This document shows positions 12,001 to 27,000 of a stretch of 30,564 nt of DNA, piece by piece. This stretch comes from Candidatus Omnitrophota bacterium. Lineage in GTDB: Bacteria > Omnitrophota > JACPQZ01. The translations under genes were made by a program, and so were the position numbers. How positions within the stretch are numbered: the stretch's first letter is position 1; the number at the start of each line of letters is the position of its first letter. The stretch lies in NCBI GenBank assembly GCA_016190205.1, contig JACPQZ010000075.1:1-30564 (forward strand). The letters run 5' to 3'. The notes beneath the pieces are model-generated. The model had not been told where the DNA came from and searched no databases. It worked only from the letters and a program-made list of their open reading frames with translations.

Positions 12001-15000
12001 CCGGACAATGGTCGAGAAGCGCTCCCGCACCAACCCCTTGGAAGTGACGGACCGAGACGTCACCGGGTGGGACACCAATTCGGAGACCGGAAAGCGTGAA
12101 AACCTGAGGGAACAGCACCGCGCCTTCGTCGAGACCCCGCTCAAAGATCCCCAGACAGGCGAGATGCGTCCCGTGCCGGTCCCGACCGACATCATGGCCG
12201 AGCGCTGGGACGGCATCTTAAACCAGGCGCCGGATCTTAAGGACACCACCTTAACCTATGACCGGACAGCGCATGTTACCTTAGATTCGAAAGATCCTGC
12301 CAATCTACTGATGAAGAGGGTTATGGTAACTGGTTTTGAAAAGAATAAGGAGAATGGGCGCTGGACGTCGATCGAAGAGACGCACCACTCGTTCAGTGAG
12401 GATCAGCAAGAAGGGAAGCGGGTCGAATTTGCGGGGGTGAGCGAGGCGCGCCGCACGCTTACGCGGTTTGTTGAGAAGAGTTCTGAAACAGGTCAAACGG
12501 TGTATGGCGGTTACGATATCAGGACGACGATCGAGCGTAACGGGGCAGGGCCCGAAGATCTTAAAGAGATTCAGACCTGGGACAGCTGGATTCTTGAGAA
12601 AGACGGGGTGATGAGAACCGTTGATTTCCACCGGCAAGTCGCGAGCAGCGATCCTGAAGGAACGTTCCGACTTGACGAGAAAGGCGAAATCGAGCTGGCC
12701 CCGAAAGGTCTGGAGGCCTACAGCGTCACAGAGGAAAACATCACGGGTGATGACATCCTCCGTGTTGCAGAATCGGATCATGGCAGGCAGGCTTCTGTCT
12801 GGTTCGGCGGCGGCAAACCCGGCGACAGCCTTGAGCCTCCCCGGGCCAGGTTGACACTCACCAAGGGATCGCGCGAAAACCTTCTGCCGATTTCAGCGGC
12901 TGACGCGGTAAAGATCGAATACCAGGGCATTGCTTCGATCACGCCGCGGGTGGCCCAGCCTCTTAAAGACGCGGTAGAACTCGTAATCGACTACTACAGT
13001 AGGAAAGCAGGTAGCGCCAACATTGCTCTGGGGATTTACGCCTTGGACCGCTCAAGGGATCACTTCTCGACACCCGGGTCAGGTGGTGAGCGCACCCTTT
13101 TAACCCAGATGGAAGATGCCGCGTTGCGGGATGCGGGCATGGCGCAGGACATCGTAGACAAGGCCCGGGTTGTGAGCGACAAAATCGGTAGTGCAGACTC
13201 TGAAAAAGGCATTCAGTTAATACTAAAGGAAGATGCAGACCTCAAGGTTTTGTTTGATGCCCTGCCAGCAGAAGAAAGGGATGCATTCGAGAAAGTGCTT
13301 GCGCCCGCCATGGTGCTGGGTGACGGACATAAGTCGGCTCTTGGGAAGTCCGGTGCACCAGCCACGCTAACATTAGACGAGGCCATGAAGCAGTACAATC
13401 AGGCGCGCGAAATGGAGCTTAAGATCCGCGCCGTTAGCACGTATCTCGAAGACCCGGGTGCGATGAAAGGGACAGTCAAGCACATGCGCGACTTCCTCAA
13501 TAATGTATCCGCAAGGCAGACTCAGTTTGTTGAGAAAAACGGACAGCTTGAGCTGCGTCAGGATCGCGTCGTTGGCGCTGGCACCGCTGTAACCGTGGTT
13601 TCCAATTACCGAGATGCAACACCTGGGGAAGCCGCTGAATTCCAGAATAACAAGGTCGCTTTATCGGATCAGGCAGAGCTCAACGCGCTTTACAAACATC
13701 TCAAAGAAGGCGATTGGGGAGCTATCATGGACTCCCCCACCGTGCTGGCCGGGAAAATCTTGCTGGAGGAGCAGGCCCCCACCGGAGTAGGGCTTGCTCG
13801 GTCCAAGAACGCAGAGCTAGATCGAAAGGAGTTGGTGAGCCGCCTCGAGAACTATTTGCAGTCCGACAGCGTTTCTGACTTGGAGAACCACGACTCGGCC
13901 AAAGGAAAACTTCTCCAGGGTCAAGGCCCTTACGCAGTCAGAGGCGGAGAGATAATGAAAATCCACTCCAGGGCAGGATTCAAGCCTGCCAGCCCGGAGG
14001 AGGCCGAAGCCTATCGGAAGAGGGAGCAGGACATCTGGGAAATCGACAAGGATACAGGTTATAAGCTGGCTCACGCAAGAAGCGGAGATTTTTCAAAGCT
14101 CACGCAGGAGGATTTCGAGAACTTAGGGATCAGCATTCTTGAGCAGGAAGTGCGTTTGGGCTCCCTTGTCGACAGCAAGGCGAAGGAGTTCATCGGCCAC
14201 ATCAGATATGCCTCTGGAAACGCTGACAAAGACACCCGCGCGGCCTTCCTCCATTTGTACAAGACCGATGCGGAAGGTTTCTTGCCACAAATCGAGTTCG
14301 GGGCCCAGGTCTTCAATAACCTTCATTCCTGGCGCGACGTTCATGTCACGCTCAGCGAGGGAAAGACGAGTGAGCTTTGGACCGCGCTCGGCGCCGATGG
14401 AATCGTGGATAGCAAAAAAGACGAAGCCAAGGCCAAACAGGCTGTGGATGCGTTGTCGGCTCTCGCCGATATGATCACTTCAGGAAAGCACAGCTTAGGA
14501 GAACTATTACAGGCGCAGGATGAAGCCAGGGCGGAAAACAAAGTGCTCAGCCACATGATGCAGGAAGACTTCGCCAAGGTTCGGCGTCATGTCATGGTGA
14601 TGCACGCGCCCGGGTTTGTGGCAAAAGAAGTTGCCATTTACGTAGGTGTTGCATTGGCCACGGCAGGAGTCGGTGCTGTTGTAAAGGGGGTAGCAGACAC
14701 AGGGCGATACGCGAAGCTCGGTTTCGATTTAGCCCGCTGGACGGAAGAAGCGGCTGCCGTGGCTCGTGCAACCCAGAAGGTGGGCCAAGGTTCCAAGTTA
14801 GCAAAGTTTGGTGTAGGAAGACTTGTCAACAAGGAGTTGAGCATTGTTACTACGTCACAGAGGTTCGGGTTATGGTGGCGGAGCAGTTTGCATACCCTTG
14901 CTGATTACAGGAATCCTGCCCTGTTTTTCAAATCGGGGTGGACCATGGCTAAGGGTCTTACGCTCTTTAACCTGACGGGAGGTCAAATCTTTGTACCGCT

Positions 15001-18000
15001 CGTGTTAGGACATCAAACTCTGCTGGGTCATGATGCGGCGGGCCGGCCTGTCATGTCCTCCTTCCTTGATCGTGACCGCCGCATGTTCAATATGGAGGAG
15101 CAGATATCATTTCTTTACGAAACTGCTAAGTTCGGTATGTTTGCAGGACCCTTCTTCAGGATGGCGGTACCGAGCACGCTTTTTGCCAAAGGCGTACCTG
15201 CTGAACAAGGTGCTCCTAAGACATGGTTTGGAAAGGCTGTCAAGCGCTCCGGTGAGACACGGGTTGGAGTGGGTTTGGCTTCGGCGAAAAATGCTGTGCG
15301 GGAAGGGCTCTACCTCACCGCCGAGGGCGATGCGCTTGCGGCCCGCCTGGGCCCCAACGTAGCGAAAGGATATGCGCAGTTTCAGAAGTCTTTCCTTGGG
15401 AAGCAAATTCACTTTGCGGTCGGGATGGGTAAGTTTGACATGGCTCGACAGGCTGCTACCGCGGCGCTTGTGTCCATGGGCGTGCCCCAACCATGGGCAG
15501 AGCGCATCGGCGGGTTAGCATTTTTCCTGATCCCGGTTAAGCTTGCTCCGATAGGCGCTGTACGCCCCGATTCACGTTTAACGGGAGTGCGTATCTTGGA
15601 CGGCAGCGGGAAAAAGGGCGAGGGCCGCTACGTCTCTTTGGAAAAGGTGGATGGAAAGGCCAGTGACCTCAAGATATGGGAGGATATTTTAACCAGTGTC
15701 AAGCGCGGGGTGGACGTCCGCTTCGTGGATGGAAAGGGTAGCGAATATCACTCTAAGGAACCGTTTGCAGAGGAAGCCTTACGCGGGATCAACGATCATG
15801 TAAAGCAATTGACCATTAAGGAGTTCATCGATAAGCATGGGCCGGATCAGATCCTGGACATTCCTGCTGGGAATAGGCCTTCAGCAGACCGTCCTCTTCC
15901 GCCCACAGCGCCTTCTATGAGAGGACATTTTCCAGGTCGTCTCACCGGCATTAGAGGTCAGCGCGGGTTTATCCTTAACCCCTTCGCGGAGCTCCCGAGG
16001 CTTTTCGGCAGGAGAACGACCGCTGTTGAGGAGGCCCAGCCCCAGCTTGAGCAGCCTCGCCTGCGGGAAAACATGAGGAAGCCAATCCAGGAGCTCCAAG
16101 ATCGCCTGAACGAAGTCATGGTCGGACAGGAACGCAGGATCGACAACCTTACCGAACAGGTTGAAGACCGGGTTCTTTCCCGGATTTCAATTGATACAGC
16201 GCGCCAGGCAGGCCTCGGCCGGCGCGGGCCGTTCCACACTCCCCGGTATCGCTCACTTACGAAAGGACTAGAGCGGTCGGGCGAGCGAACGACGTTGGGA
16301 GATATTTTTGGAAAGCGCATGCCCGAATCATATCGCCACATACGCGTTCACGGTGACCTCAAGGCCTGGGCGCAGGGCGAAAGGATGGATGCCATTGAGA
16401 AGGGCCCGCGTGGATTGGAGCGTCTCTATCGGGAGTACGTCGAGCCTCATGAGAGGCTGGTGCAAGGGGGAGAGGCCTCCACGGATCAATGGCAGAGTTC
16501 TGGCGAGCTCAGCCGCGCGGCCATGGGGCGGATCACCGATAAGGTCATGGCGCAGAGAAAGCTTACTCCTCAAGAAAGACAGGCTGCTTTGGATGGGGAC
16601 CATAAGATCATTCGAAGACTCATGTTCTCGGCGGGGCTTGAATCGGAAGGTGCTCTCAAGCAGGTTGAAGGGGAGGTGAAGGCGCGTCTTGCGTACCTGG
16701 CTGAACTTGATGCTGTTCGTGACATAGGTCTGGTCATCGAGGCCGACAAAGTGGTGGACATATCGCAGAAAATAGGCCAGGAAATCACATTTAAGCGCGG
16801 CGGCAAGGAGTATAAGGTGCTTGTCACCGGGGATCTGGTACGCCTGGCAACCTACCATATTTTCGAAGAGCTAACGGCTTTCACCAGCGGGTCACATACC
16901 GACGCTGCTACAGAGGCCCATCGTCTGCTGGCGCGTGAGATCGCGGACGGCACAGGGCTGAAACTGGGCGAGATTGCGGAGCGGCTTAAAGCTACAGCCC
17001 AAGATACAGCCACTTCCCATCCCGTAAGGAAATTTTTGCAGGATATCACGACCACGATAGAGAAACGTGGCTGGCAGGAAGTGGTGGTGAGTGATGGGGT
17101 GGCCAAAGAGGCAAGGCCCCGAATGCTGGGTGTTCCGGAGATAGTGGCCAGGGAACAGCTGACAGTTATTATGAAACGGGTAGGCCTTGAATTCAGGAGC
17201 GACGAATCAGACGCCATCCAAAAAATTACTACATTGACTGATTTTTTGGATGCGGCAGACCAGGCAAAACAGTTCAGGCTTCAGGTTGGTGACGCGGTGT
17301 ATCGCGGAACTATTGACCGAGAGGCCGGACGCATTAGTCTCACGCCCATAGAGGGCGGGAAGACCGTGAGTCTTAGGCTGAGGCCTTCCGATCAGCTTCC
17401 CCGAAAGGCTAAGAAAGAAATCGACACGGCCTTCCGAAAGTTTCTCGAGCGGCATGGTGCAAAGACCGCCCGGGTTTCTGTGGACCAGCTTGACCAGGTC
17501 ATTGCCCTCAAAGATTTCAACGTCGAAGGGGCCACCGGGGGAGGAAAGACCCTCGTCGTAATTTCCAGACTCATTCTGGAAACATTCAAAAGACCCGAAG
17601 GGGCCAAGCTGTATATCACACCGAGCAATATAGAAACGGAAAAAATATTCTCGGACGGCCTCGAGCTCGATCTGCCTAAGACGGAAGCTGAAGTTGAAAA
17701 TATGGAAATCGTCCGCAACATTGAGGTGCGCGCGGCCGAGGGAAGACCGCGTGATATCCGCTTGAGGTACAAGGGCAAAGTTGTGGATGGAACATTTGGA
17801 ACCAAAGAAGGCCTCGTCCAGTTCTTAAAGGAGGCAGTTGAGCGCCAAGCTCAAGATCCAAACAGCAGGGTCCTCATGACCTACGCGGAAATCGTGCGCC
17901 AAGCGACAGGCCAAGAGCTCGTCAACGGCGACCGCGTGGCGCAGGGCATTCGGGCCAGGCATGAACGCGGGCTTGGGGCACAAGGCTCTCAAGAGCAGGA

Positions 18001-21000
18001 GCTTCTTATTCTGCTTAAGTCTAACCGCATCATCGTCTTCGATTTTAACCAGGCCGGGCATCTCTTCAATACCGTCGAGGGCTTTACGGAGGCCTATCGC
18101 AATACCCCCTTTCGCGTGTTCGATGAGATCCAGCGCATTACCTCCGAGCCTTTGAGTTTCGTATTAGGGACGGGGATGATGCTCGCTGGGAATCACCGCG
18201 ATTTTAAGCTGATCAAGACGTTGGTCGAAAAAGTGAATTTAGATATTCACAACGAGAAAGTAGTGCAGGTGCGGGCGGATGCGGCGCGCTTTGAAGCGTT
18301 GGACGCGAAGGGTGAGGTGGATGCCGTCTTAATAGGCTCCAACGGCGAGGTGCGCGCCCTGACGAAGTCGTTGCAAGAAAAGTACTTGAGGCACACGCCC
18401 GAGCTAAGAGGGACGCGTCTTAGGACGAGCTACCTCCTGTCCGCATTCCAGGGCGCCATAGACCCCATCAATTTCGAGTATACGGTAAAAGATGGCAAGA
18501 TCCGGCCCCTTACGCGCGGGGTGGCGGGGGTTTCAGAGCAGGTGCCTAATGACCTGGCCCATATCATGAGCATCAATGAGAATCGCCGGTTGCGGGGAGA
18601 AGGGTCTGTGGAAGATCCTGGTACTCTAGAGGTGCTCGATAGTGTTGCCGGGATATCCCGGTTTGAGTTTTTCCAGGGCGGGATCAACCGCGGGGTGAGC
18701 GCCACGATGGAAGGGCTCGAGGTCTTTATCGAGGGGGCCACGGGGGCGCGCATCATGCGTTTCAATGAAGGAGATGTCCCCTCACTGGGCTTAAGTTATA
18801 GGATTGTCGACAACATCCTGGGGCCCGATGGCAGGATGAATGCGGCCATAGTGGATAACATCGTCCAGCTTGCGGGGGGAAAGACCGGCAGTCGCGGCAT
18901 GCTTATTCTTGCCACAGATGAAAGCGTGCAAGCCCTCGAGGGGCAGCTGGGGGATCCGCTGAAGGGCAGGGATATACGCCGCTTCGATTTTAGTCTGGAT
19001 CCCGGCTCTAAAGATCACGTAGACCTGGTTTCGAAAATCGCAGAAAAGGGATATATCATCTTGGGAACCCAAGTGGCGGGCACGGGCCAGAACTTCCGCG
19101 GCAGCTATGACATCATGCATCTTGACAATAAGATCTCGCTGGTTGAAATCAGACAGAATTTCGGACGGAACCGCCGCTTGGACGGCGGGCGGCGCGCGGA
19201 AGGCGGACGTTATAAGGTACTGGATCTCGGCTTTTTAAGGGGTCAATTCGCTGAGGCCCGCCATGATATGAATGTGCTCGCGCAATATTACGAACAAATA
19301 GGCGATCACAAAACCGTCCAGCTTTTGCGTAACCTGGATAAGGGGCATTATGACTCGTTCTTGGAGCGCACTCAAGCCTCGCAGGATCCCATGCCTTCCA
19401 CCGAGTTCTTCAATGAAGTCCTGCATCTATCGAGTCGATTAACGCAGGCCCATAGGACCTCCAAGGTCGCGGTCTCGAACCTCCACGACCTCTTTAATTA
19501 CGCCGATCTTGTGAACCCCTTAAGTCATGCCGTTCGAATCGCGAGGGCGCGCGCCGCGACGGGACTTCCCGGGTATGAGAGGGCTGTAGAAGAAGTGCAA
19601 AGGGAATTGAGCGATGCATTGAATCAGGAGCGCTATGACGCGAACCTTGATCTCAGGGCGCGTGATTTAAAGGGCCGTGAACTTGCTGAACACATCTCCT
19701 TCATGAGTCTCGCCCGGGCGGAACGGGCATTCCGGAACATCACTGCTCAACGATCGGTCCTCCCACGGGAAATAGTCGAATACTTTGAAACCCAGCTGGA
19801 GGCGGTAAGGCGGGTACGCGGCCTGGACGTGGCCGATGAGCACCTTGCAGAGGGAGAATCCGTCGGAAATATCGAGCGGGGCCGAACAGGCACCTTGCGA
19901 GAGAGGACCGAGGATCGGGTAGAATTCTTAACGAAGACGAGAGCCCTGGGTCGCCGGATTGCCCTAGAAATCATGCCGCAGGAAGGGGACGCGAATCTAT
20001 TGAAGGCCGAGGCCCAGAAAGTGCACACGCTCCGTCAGGCGGAGAACAGGTTGGCACGTGTGTTTTCCAAGGATAGGGTGTCTGACATTCTCTCCGAAAG
20101 AGAGGGAGTTGCAAAGAATGGTCGCGATTTAACGCCGGAAGGAAAAGTTTTTGTTGACACCCTGCTCACCCTTGCTCGAAGTCAGGAGGTGAGGGCCAGG
20201 GCCGCGGCGGCACTGGGAGTTTCCTTAAGCGACGAAGACGAAATATCCGAGAAGGCCCTTGAACTTACGCGAGGGCTGATTGATGGTGGGTGGGTGCCGG
20301 CACTAGACGTAAGCCCTGATGCCTTGGGCCGACTTATGACGGTTGAGGAGGTATCCGAGACCCTCTCTTCGGTCGACCCTGATTTCCAGAGGCCTGATCT
20401 AGACACTTATCGCAACCTTCTTTCTGCTCCAGACTTCGATCAGGCTCTCCGTGATTGGGTTCCCTCAGAGCGCCTGCCATCCGGAATCATTGAGGCCCGT
20501 GCCCGGTATGATTCATTAAGGGTCATTCAGGGACGTGCGGAGAAGGCCTTAGGTCACGAGGACGGGGTGCCTTACCATGCCCTGCGGGTGGATGCGGAAG
20601 CCGAGTTCGGACAGGCGCTGGAAGGGATAAGCCTTGGGGCCCTACATGCATTGGATAATCCCGCCGTATTGCCCGGTTATTTGCGCCTCGTTCCCGGCAG
20701 GATGAGCGCTGATGAGCACGCAAAAGTGGCGAATGTCGTTCAGAACCTTAGAACGCTATTTGATAATACGGAGCGCGCCGAGTATACCCTCGCGGATATC
20801 ACCTTGGCTCAAGTATTAAGCGTGGTGAGGGGCGAGGCGAGCTCCCTCGAGCTTCTAAGAGGTCGAGGCGTGCGCGATGAGATGCTTGAGCATTTGCTTG
20901 AGGCGGAAGTAAGTCGGGGCCAAGGCCGTGAGTCTCTCAATCGTGAAAAAGAAGAGCGGCTCTTCCGCGCACGAAGGTTGAGAGAGCAAGAGCTCCGTCA

Positions 21001-24000
21001 GTCTAACAGGCGGGAACGCCCCGGCTTACCAGAACGCCAGCTTGACATCCTGGCGCGCAAAGATGCTGAGACGGATCAGCCGCTCAAACACGAGCTTTCA
21101 AGGATTGAAGAGGAGTATGCCCGCCGCGAGCACACTGAGGTGCTGGACGTAGATAGTCCTCTCTTTTTGATGCAGGCGCTTCAGCCGCAGCAACACGGAC
21201 AAGCTGTGGAACCCTCGACCTTGGCCCGTGCAGCGCGCATGGCTAATCTAACAAGCATTGTTGATGAAGTCATCTTTGCCCAGGATCAGGCGCTTACAAG
21301 CCGCCGCTCGGCTTCGCTCATTCAAAAGGTGGAAGCCGCGGCACGGGAGTTGAACACCCTCCGCCCCGAGGAGGTGAGCCTGGCGAGATTTAAGGAAACG
21401 GCTTTGGCGCACGGTTTGAGCTCGGAAAAAGATCTCATGCTCCTCACGGGTCGGATGCAGGACCATTTGAGGGTCCAGTCCCTTGGAGACCCGCAACTCG
21501 CGCGAGCCTTCGATGGTTTAAGCCGTCTCTTTAAGCTCGCGCATGAGCTTTCGGTTCATTTCCCGCAGTATCAGGTCTTTGACATTCTGTATTCCTTGGA
21601 TGAGACCTTGTGGTGGGAGGTCTTTAGGACGAGGCTGGTGCAGGACGTCAGCGAAAAGCTGCTTGAAAGAGGCATCCGGGGAGATGAAGCCGACCGCCAG
21701 GTTCGGGCCTTTGAGAGACTCTTGGAATCAGGAGACACGGCGGGCATGGATCAGGTTCGGTCTCAAATGGGGCTTCCGGCAATCTCCATGCAAACCGATC
21801 TCCTGGAGACGCGTGCCTTGACCTTTAACGAACTCTCCGCGGTAGCCTATAACCTTTTCGGGCAGGACAAAGGCATAAAGACGATCGAAGACATATACCT
21901 GCGCGCAGCAGCCGCAGCCGTTGAAATCCTGCGGTTGAGGCATCCGGAAATTCCGGATGAGATGTCTGACGTCGAGGTGCTGGTGCAGTATCAGAATGAA
22001 TATATCTCCATCGCGAGCCCTCTTGTGACCTTGGTGTTCAGTCTCTTCGGCTCGCGCCGGGATATGCCCGGCCGCACGGTGATCGAAACCCAGCTCCAAC
22101 AGGTTCCTCATATGGTAGAGAAGAAGACCGGAGATTTCGTCTTAAGACTGGAGTCCCTGTTTGAAAAACACCGCGGGCGAGAGACAGCTAAAGAGAGCGG
22201 CCCACGCCTAGTCAGAATTGCCCGCCGCATGGCGCGTGAGCACACGGCGATCTTCACCGATCATATCAATGCCGGCGTCAGGTCCCGCGCCTTAACCCTT
22301 GCTCAGCGCATCGGGCAGGAAAGAGCATTCACCCCTGAAGAAGCCCAGGGGCGGCTTGAGGGTGCACTGAACGCTCTCCGCGGTGCCTCCGCCCCTCAAG
22401 AAGTTATGCAGCAAGCTCGGCGGCTCGAGCGCATGATTTTTGATACTCCGCACTTCGATAAGCGCAGAGCTGAACTGTTGACCCAGGTAGAGGAGGAAGC
22501 CAAGGCGATACTCGGCCTGGAGCTCTTGGGTCATGCGCCAATAGACCAGGCTTGGAGGTTGGAGGGGGTGAAGATTCAAAAGGACACATTGGGCCGGAGC
22601 GCAGGATTTGAAGCCACGCTCTCGCAGCCCAAGGGTGGAAAGGACCGGTTCGTGGTGAGCGGCGGCCTGAGGCATCCCCACGGCAAAAACGCCGCCGGCC
22701 AATTTGTGCTCCGCGCAGAGATCCAAGGAAACGGCCAACAGCCATTGCGATTAACGGGCTTCCGAGTAAGTGACTTGCCCCACGTTTGGCGCATCGCATT
22801 TGTCCAGGGTCGCGAAGAAATGCTTGTCCAGTACGAGAAGGCCTTAAAGAAAGTCGCGGTTGCTCAAGGAAGACGTGAGAGGGCCCATCGTACAGCCCAG
22901 TGGCGCAATGAAAGAGCAGCACTGCGGAACTTTTCGAAGGCCTTGGCTCAAACTCGACTCCTTCAGGCCCAAATATCACCTGTGGACATTCCTCAGACCA
23001 TAGCCTGCGATCACTCCGCTCCTTTCTCGGCTCTTGCGGCCGAGCAGGTGAGCCCGGCGATTAGGTTATTGGAGGAAGAGATCCTGCGTCAGGAGTCAGA
23101 ATGGGCCGCGAGGCTGGCCGATCCGTCCGTTTTCCAATTGACCCAGCCTATCGCACAGGCGATCACGACAGCAGGAGAACCGAGTCGTTACAACGCGGGT
23201 CCCATGGAACAAATGCGCGATTCGAGGGATAGGAAATTGGCCCTGCTCCAGCACGCGGAGAGGCAACTATTAAGAGGCACTGAGGCGGATCTCGAGGAAG
23301 CCCTCCGCTATGTCACGGATCCCGCTCAGGCTGGTATTGTTCTGCACAAGCCAGCAGATTGGGCTCAATGGGGTCTGAGTGATAAACGGGATTGGCTTGC
23401 GTCCGAGCTCAATCGCTATTTCACAGGCGAAATCGCGCCGGTCATGGAACTTCTCAATAAACCCGAGGAGGAAGGCGATGGTAAGTTTGTAGCCGATCCG
23501 GGCGAGAATCCGGATGACACGAAGCGCATCTTGATGGATGCTCAAGTCGCGCCCTTGATCGAGCCTAACCTGGGCGAAAGAAAGGAGACACTCCCTGCTA
23601 ATCAAAGGAAGCATGAGGCATATCTTGATGCGCAGCGGCGCTATTCAGAAAGATCGGAGCTGCCTGCGACTAAATCCAGTATCGCGAGAACGCTCCTTAA
23701 TCCGGGGCTTCCCGAGCTACAGGAAAAGATTCTTGAGGCCCTGCGAAGCAGGCTCACCGGAACGAGCTCTTTAAGTGCGGAGTGGGTATATAGAAACGTA
23801 ATCCTCACAGGGCGGTATGACCTGTTAAATGTAGATGAGCGCGCGGCCGTGTACAGTGTACTTGCGAATGATGTGGAATTCGTTAATTATCGGGGCAGAA
23901 AAGTGACTCTCTTCCACGCCGAGATTTTCTCCCTGGTGGACAAGGGGCTTATGCCCATGCTGCCGGGCATCACCGACGTGCAGGCGGAGCTCCTGGGTCA

Positions 24001-27000
24001 AAACGAATATGCCGAGCGCTGGGCCTTCAGCAAACTCGTTAATCTCTATGCCAAGGAACTCCAGAAGCACGATTCCCCCGAGGCCAGACGCGCGGCAGGA
24101 ATGGAGCATTATGTGGAACTTGCGGAGGCGATGTTCGAGCAATACCGCGGTTGGATCAAGAAAGGGGCACAGAGTTTTAAGGGTGATGATCTGTTCCAGT
24201 TTGTCCGGGCACAATTAGGGCGTGCCGCACCGCTTGCCGTAGTTGAGAAGCAAGCGGGAGACTTTAACGCCTTCGCCGACCAATATAACGAGGCTGTTCG
24301 CGACGCCAGCAAAAACACAGGCTTTCACTATAGCCTCGCCGATGGTACCCACGGCATCGTGGTCAATATCGGCAGGTTGAGCTTCAATGCAGAACTTGCA
24401 GACTTCTTCAGGACCTTCATTCACGAGGTTGTGCACGCTGTTGACATGGCGGTGAACAAGGCCACCTCGGTATGGGATGCCTTCGGCAATTCCCAGCCAG
24501 GCGAGACGAATCAGTTTGTGGACCACGCGACTAAAGAAGGAACGGCGGAGACTGGAAGCCTAATCGTCCTCCGAGAACTTGAGAACCATAATCCTAATCA
24601 AGGCTGGGCCGTCATAAACGCCGAACGTGAAATGCTGGTGGGTCAGAAAGAGATTGGCTACCAAATTGGCGCTGAAGTCCTTAAGTGGGTTGTCGAACAA
24701 GTGGAGGGATTGGGCGGCGCCAGTCCTGTAGCAATCCGGTGGGAGGACTTCATTCATGTGATCATGCCAGCTTATAGGGCCTTGGGGTTAGGCAGAATGA
24801 CTTATTACGAGTTCACCAAGCTCGTCAGGCGTTTGGCGAGTCCGCAGGCAGCTGATATGGCACCCATCCCGGGTCAGCGTTCCAATTATTCATTGTTGAG
24901 CGTGACCTCGGCCGGGGTGAAGGTACTTCATAAGTGGGACGGAAGTGTTGAATCGGTTAGTCCCGCACAGGGTCACGGGGACGCGGCACTTCAGGCAGTG
25001 ATTCATGGAGCCACGACCCGGCTTCAGGAACAAGAGGACAGTGCGCGGTCAAAAGTGGAACGTTATGAAAACGCGCGGGGCAGCGGGTCAGACCGCGCGT
25101 TACTGGCCTCTCTGCGCGATGAAGCGAACCGGGCCGTGAAGGCATGGGGCAGAGCGGCGGCAGAGGCCGCAGGGCATGAAGCTTGGGGATCGGGAAGCTG
25201 GTCGGATACCGGCGTGGCCAGGAACTTGGCTGAAGAAATGGAGCTCGACAAGTGGCTGCAGGGATTGGACCAGGTTAGGGGAAAAGAAGCGCCCATAGGT
25301 GCGGCGGATGCACGCAAAGCCGATAAAGAATTTATGGGACGCCTGCTGGCCGATCGCCCGAGAGTCGATGAGGCTGTAAGAGGTGTGACTCAAAGGTTCG
25401 AGGAAGGCGGCCTCTCGATTCCTCCCGATCTGGATAAGATCCTCGCCCAAGCTGACTGGAATCGCCTGACACCTGATCAAGCGCGGGCAGCGCATGTGGC
25501 GCTCTTCTTTGACGCGGGGCTCATAAAAGACGGTGACCACTCGCTGACCCTATATGAGTTCTTCAGAAAGAAATCGGTCGCAGCGGGTATTTTTGACGAG
25601 CGCTATCGTTTGGATCGTCCCACGGTACTTTTCTTGGATCAGTTTAACTATCGCGCCTGGTGGGCCTATATGGATCTTGCACTTAAGGGCATTGATCCAA
25701 GAAGTCCGGAACACCAGGCAGAAGTCTTGCAGTTCGCGTTTGACGCAAGGCAGCCGGTGGGTCCCGCCGAAAACATCGCGTTGGAAAGCGGAGTCAACGA
25801 GACGGCAGTGAACACAGAAAGCAAGGATTATTATCTAAACACCTTCTTCGGCCGGGTTAAGACCCTTTTCCATGAGCTCACGCATCAGTCTTTGGATCAC
25901 GAAAAACGCCTGCGCTATGGGGAGATGCAGTTTGAGAGAAGGGCTGAAAATCCGGACGATATCCCCATTCATCCAAGGGACCGCATGCTGATTACCGAGG
26001 GATTCGCGCAATTCAATGAGGGCGCCCGTTTTGATGACCTCATCGGCACCCTTGACCCTACCAACGATTCTGATGTCTTCAAGAGGATGAGACAACTGCA
26101 CCGTCATCAGCTGGTTGCCGGTGCCGGCTTGGAAAAAAGCCAGCCTTATCAAGTGGGAGAAGCATTGGTCGAAGGTCTCGTAAAAAGTGACAAACTGGTT
26201 CGGTTCAGAGAGGACCTCTTTCGTGTGGAGCGCGGCCTTGCGAGCACCTTTGAGGTGACCCAAAGAATAACTCAGCCGCAGGGAGACGGACTTTCCACTG
26301 CCGATGTCTTCGGGCGCATCCTCCGCGAAGGCAAAGTAAGTGATGCGCTAACGCGCACACTTATCAAGACGGACGGCGGCACCCAGAGTCTGGAAGCCCT
26401 TGTGAACGAAATCCGCCAAAGCCCGGAGCGCTTCCCGGAGCTCATTCCGCCGCAGTATGAGCATTCCCTCATGGCCCCGCTTCTCGTCTACTACTACCTC
26501 GGTGCGTCGCTGGCGGGGTCTGATACGAATACCATCTTGGAGCGATTCGGAGGCGCGCAGAGAATCCAGGATATCCAGCGCTATATCGAGATCCTGGATC
26601 AATCCTTTGTGCGTGGCACAGGGGAGCCCTCGCTTCAGCAGGTCTGGGCGGCTTATGTCCTTAAAGATGAAAAAGTCCGGGCAGAGGTAAAATCCTGGAT
26701 TAAGGATTTGGAGGAAGATGAAGCCCGGATTGAGGCAAAGCTAAAGAAGCAGGGCCTCCACTTTGCAGACGTCCTCCTTGCGAATGGACGCAAGAAGCTG
26801 GTCAGCAAGGTGCTGGGCACAGGTGACGGCCTCCTGGACCAGGTCCTCGGAGACAAGGATGGGTTTAAGAAACTGGCCGAGCCCGAAAAGGCGAGATTCC
26901 TGAAGGCACTGGTGGAAGCCAATGTCTTTAATCACGGGCAGGCCTTGAGCGAACTTGTGCTCACCAAGGTGTATGGCGATGGAATCTCGGCCCAGCCCAA

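Noticed and set aside
21541-21562. HELSVH as a zinc-protease motif
   Set aside because: The spacing is HExxxH, not HExxH, and no third ligand or strand-helix context like the other modules is present.
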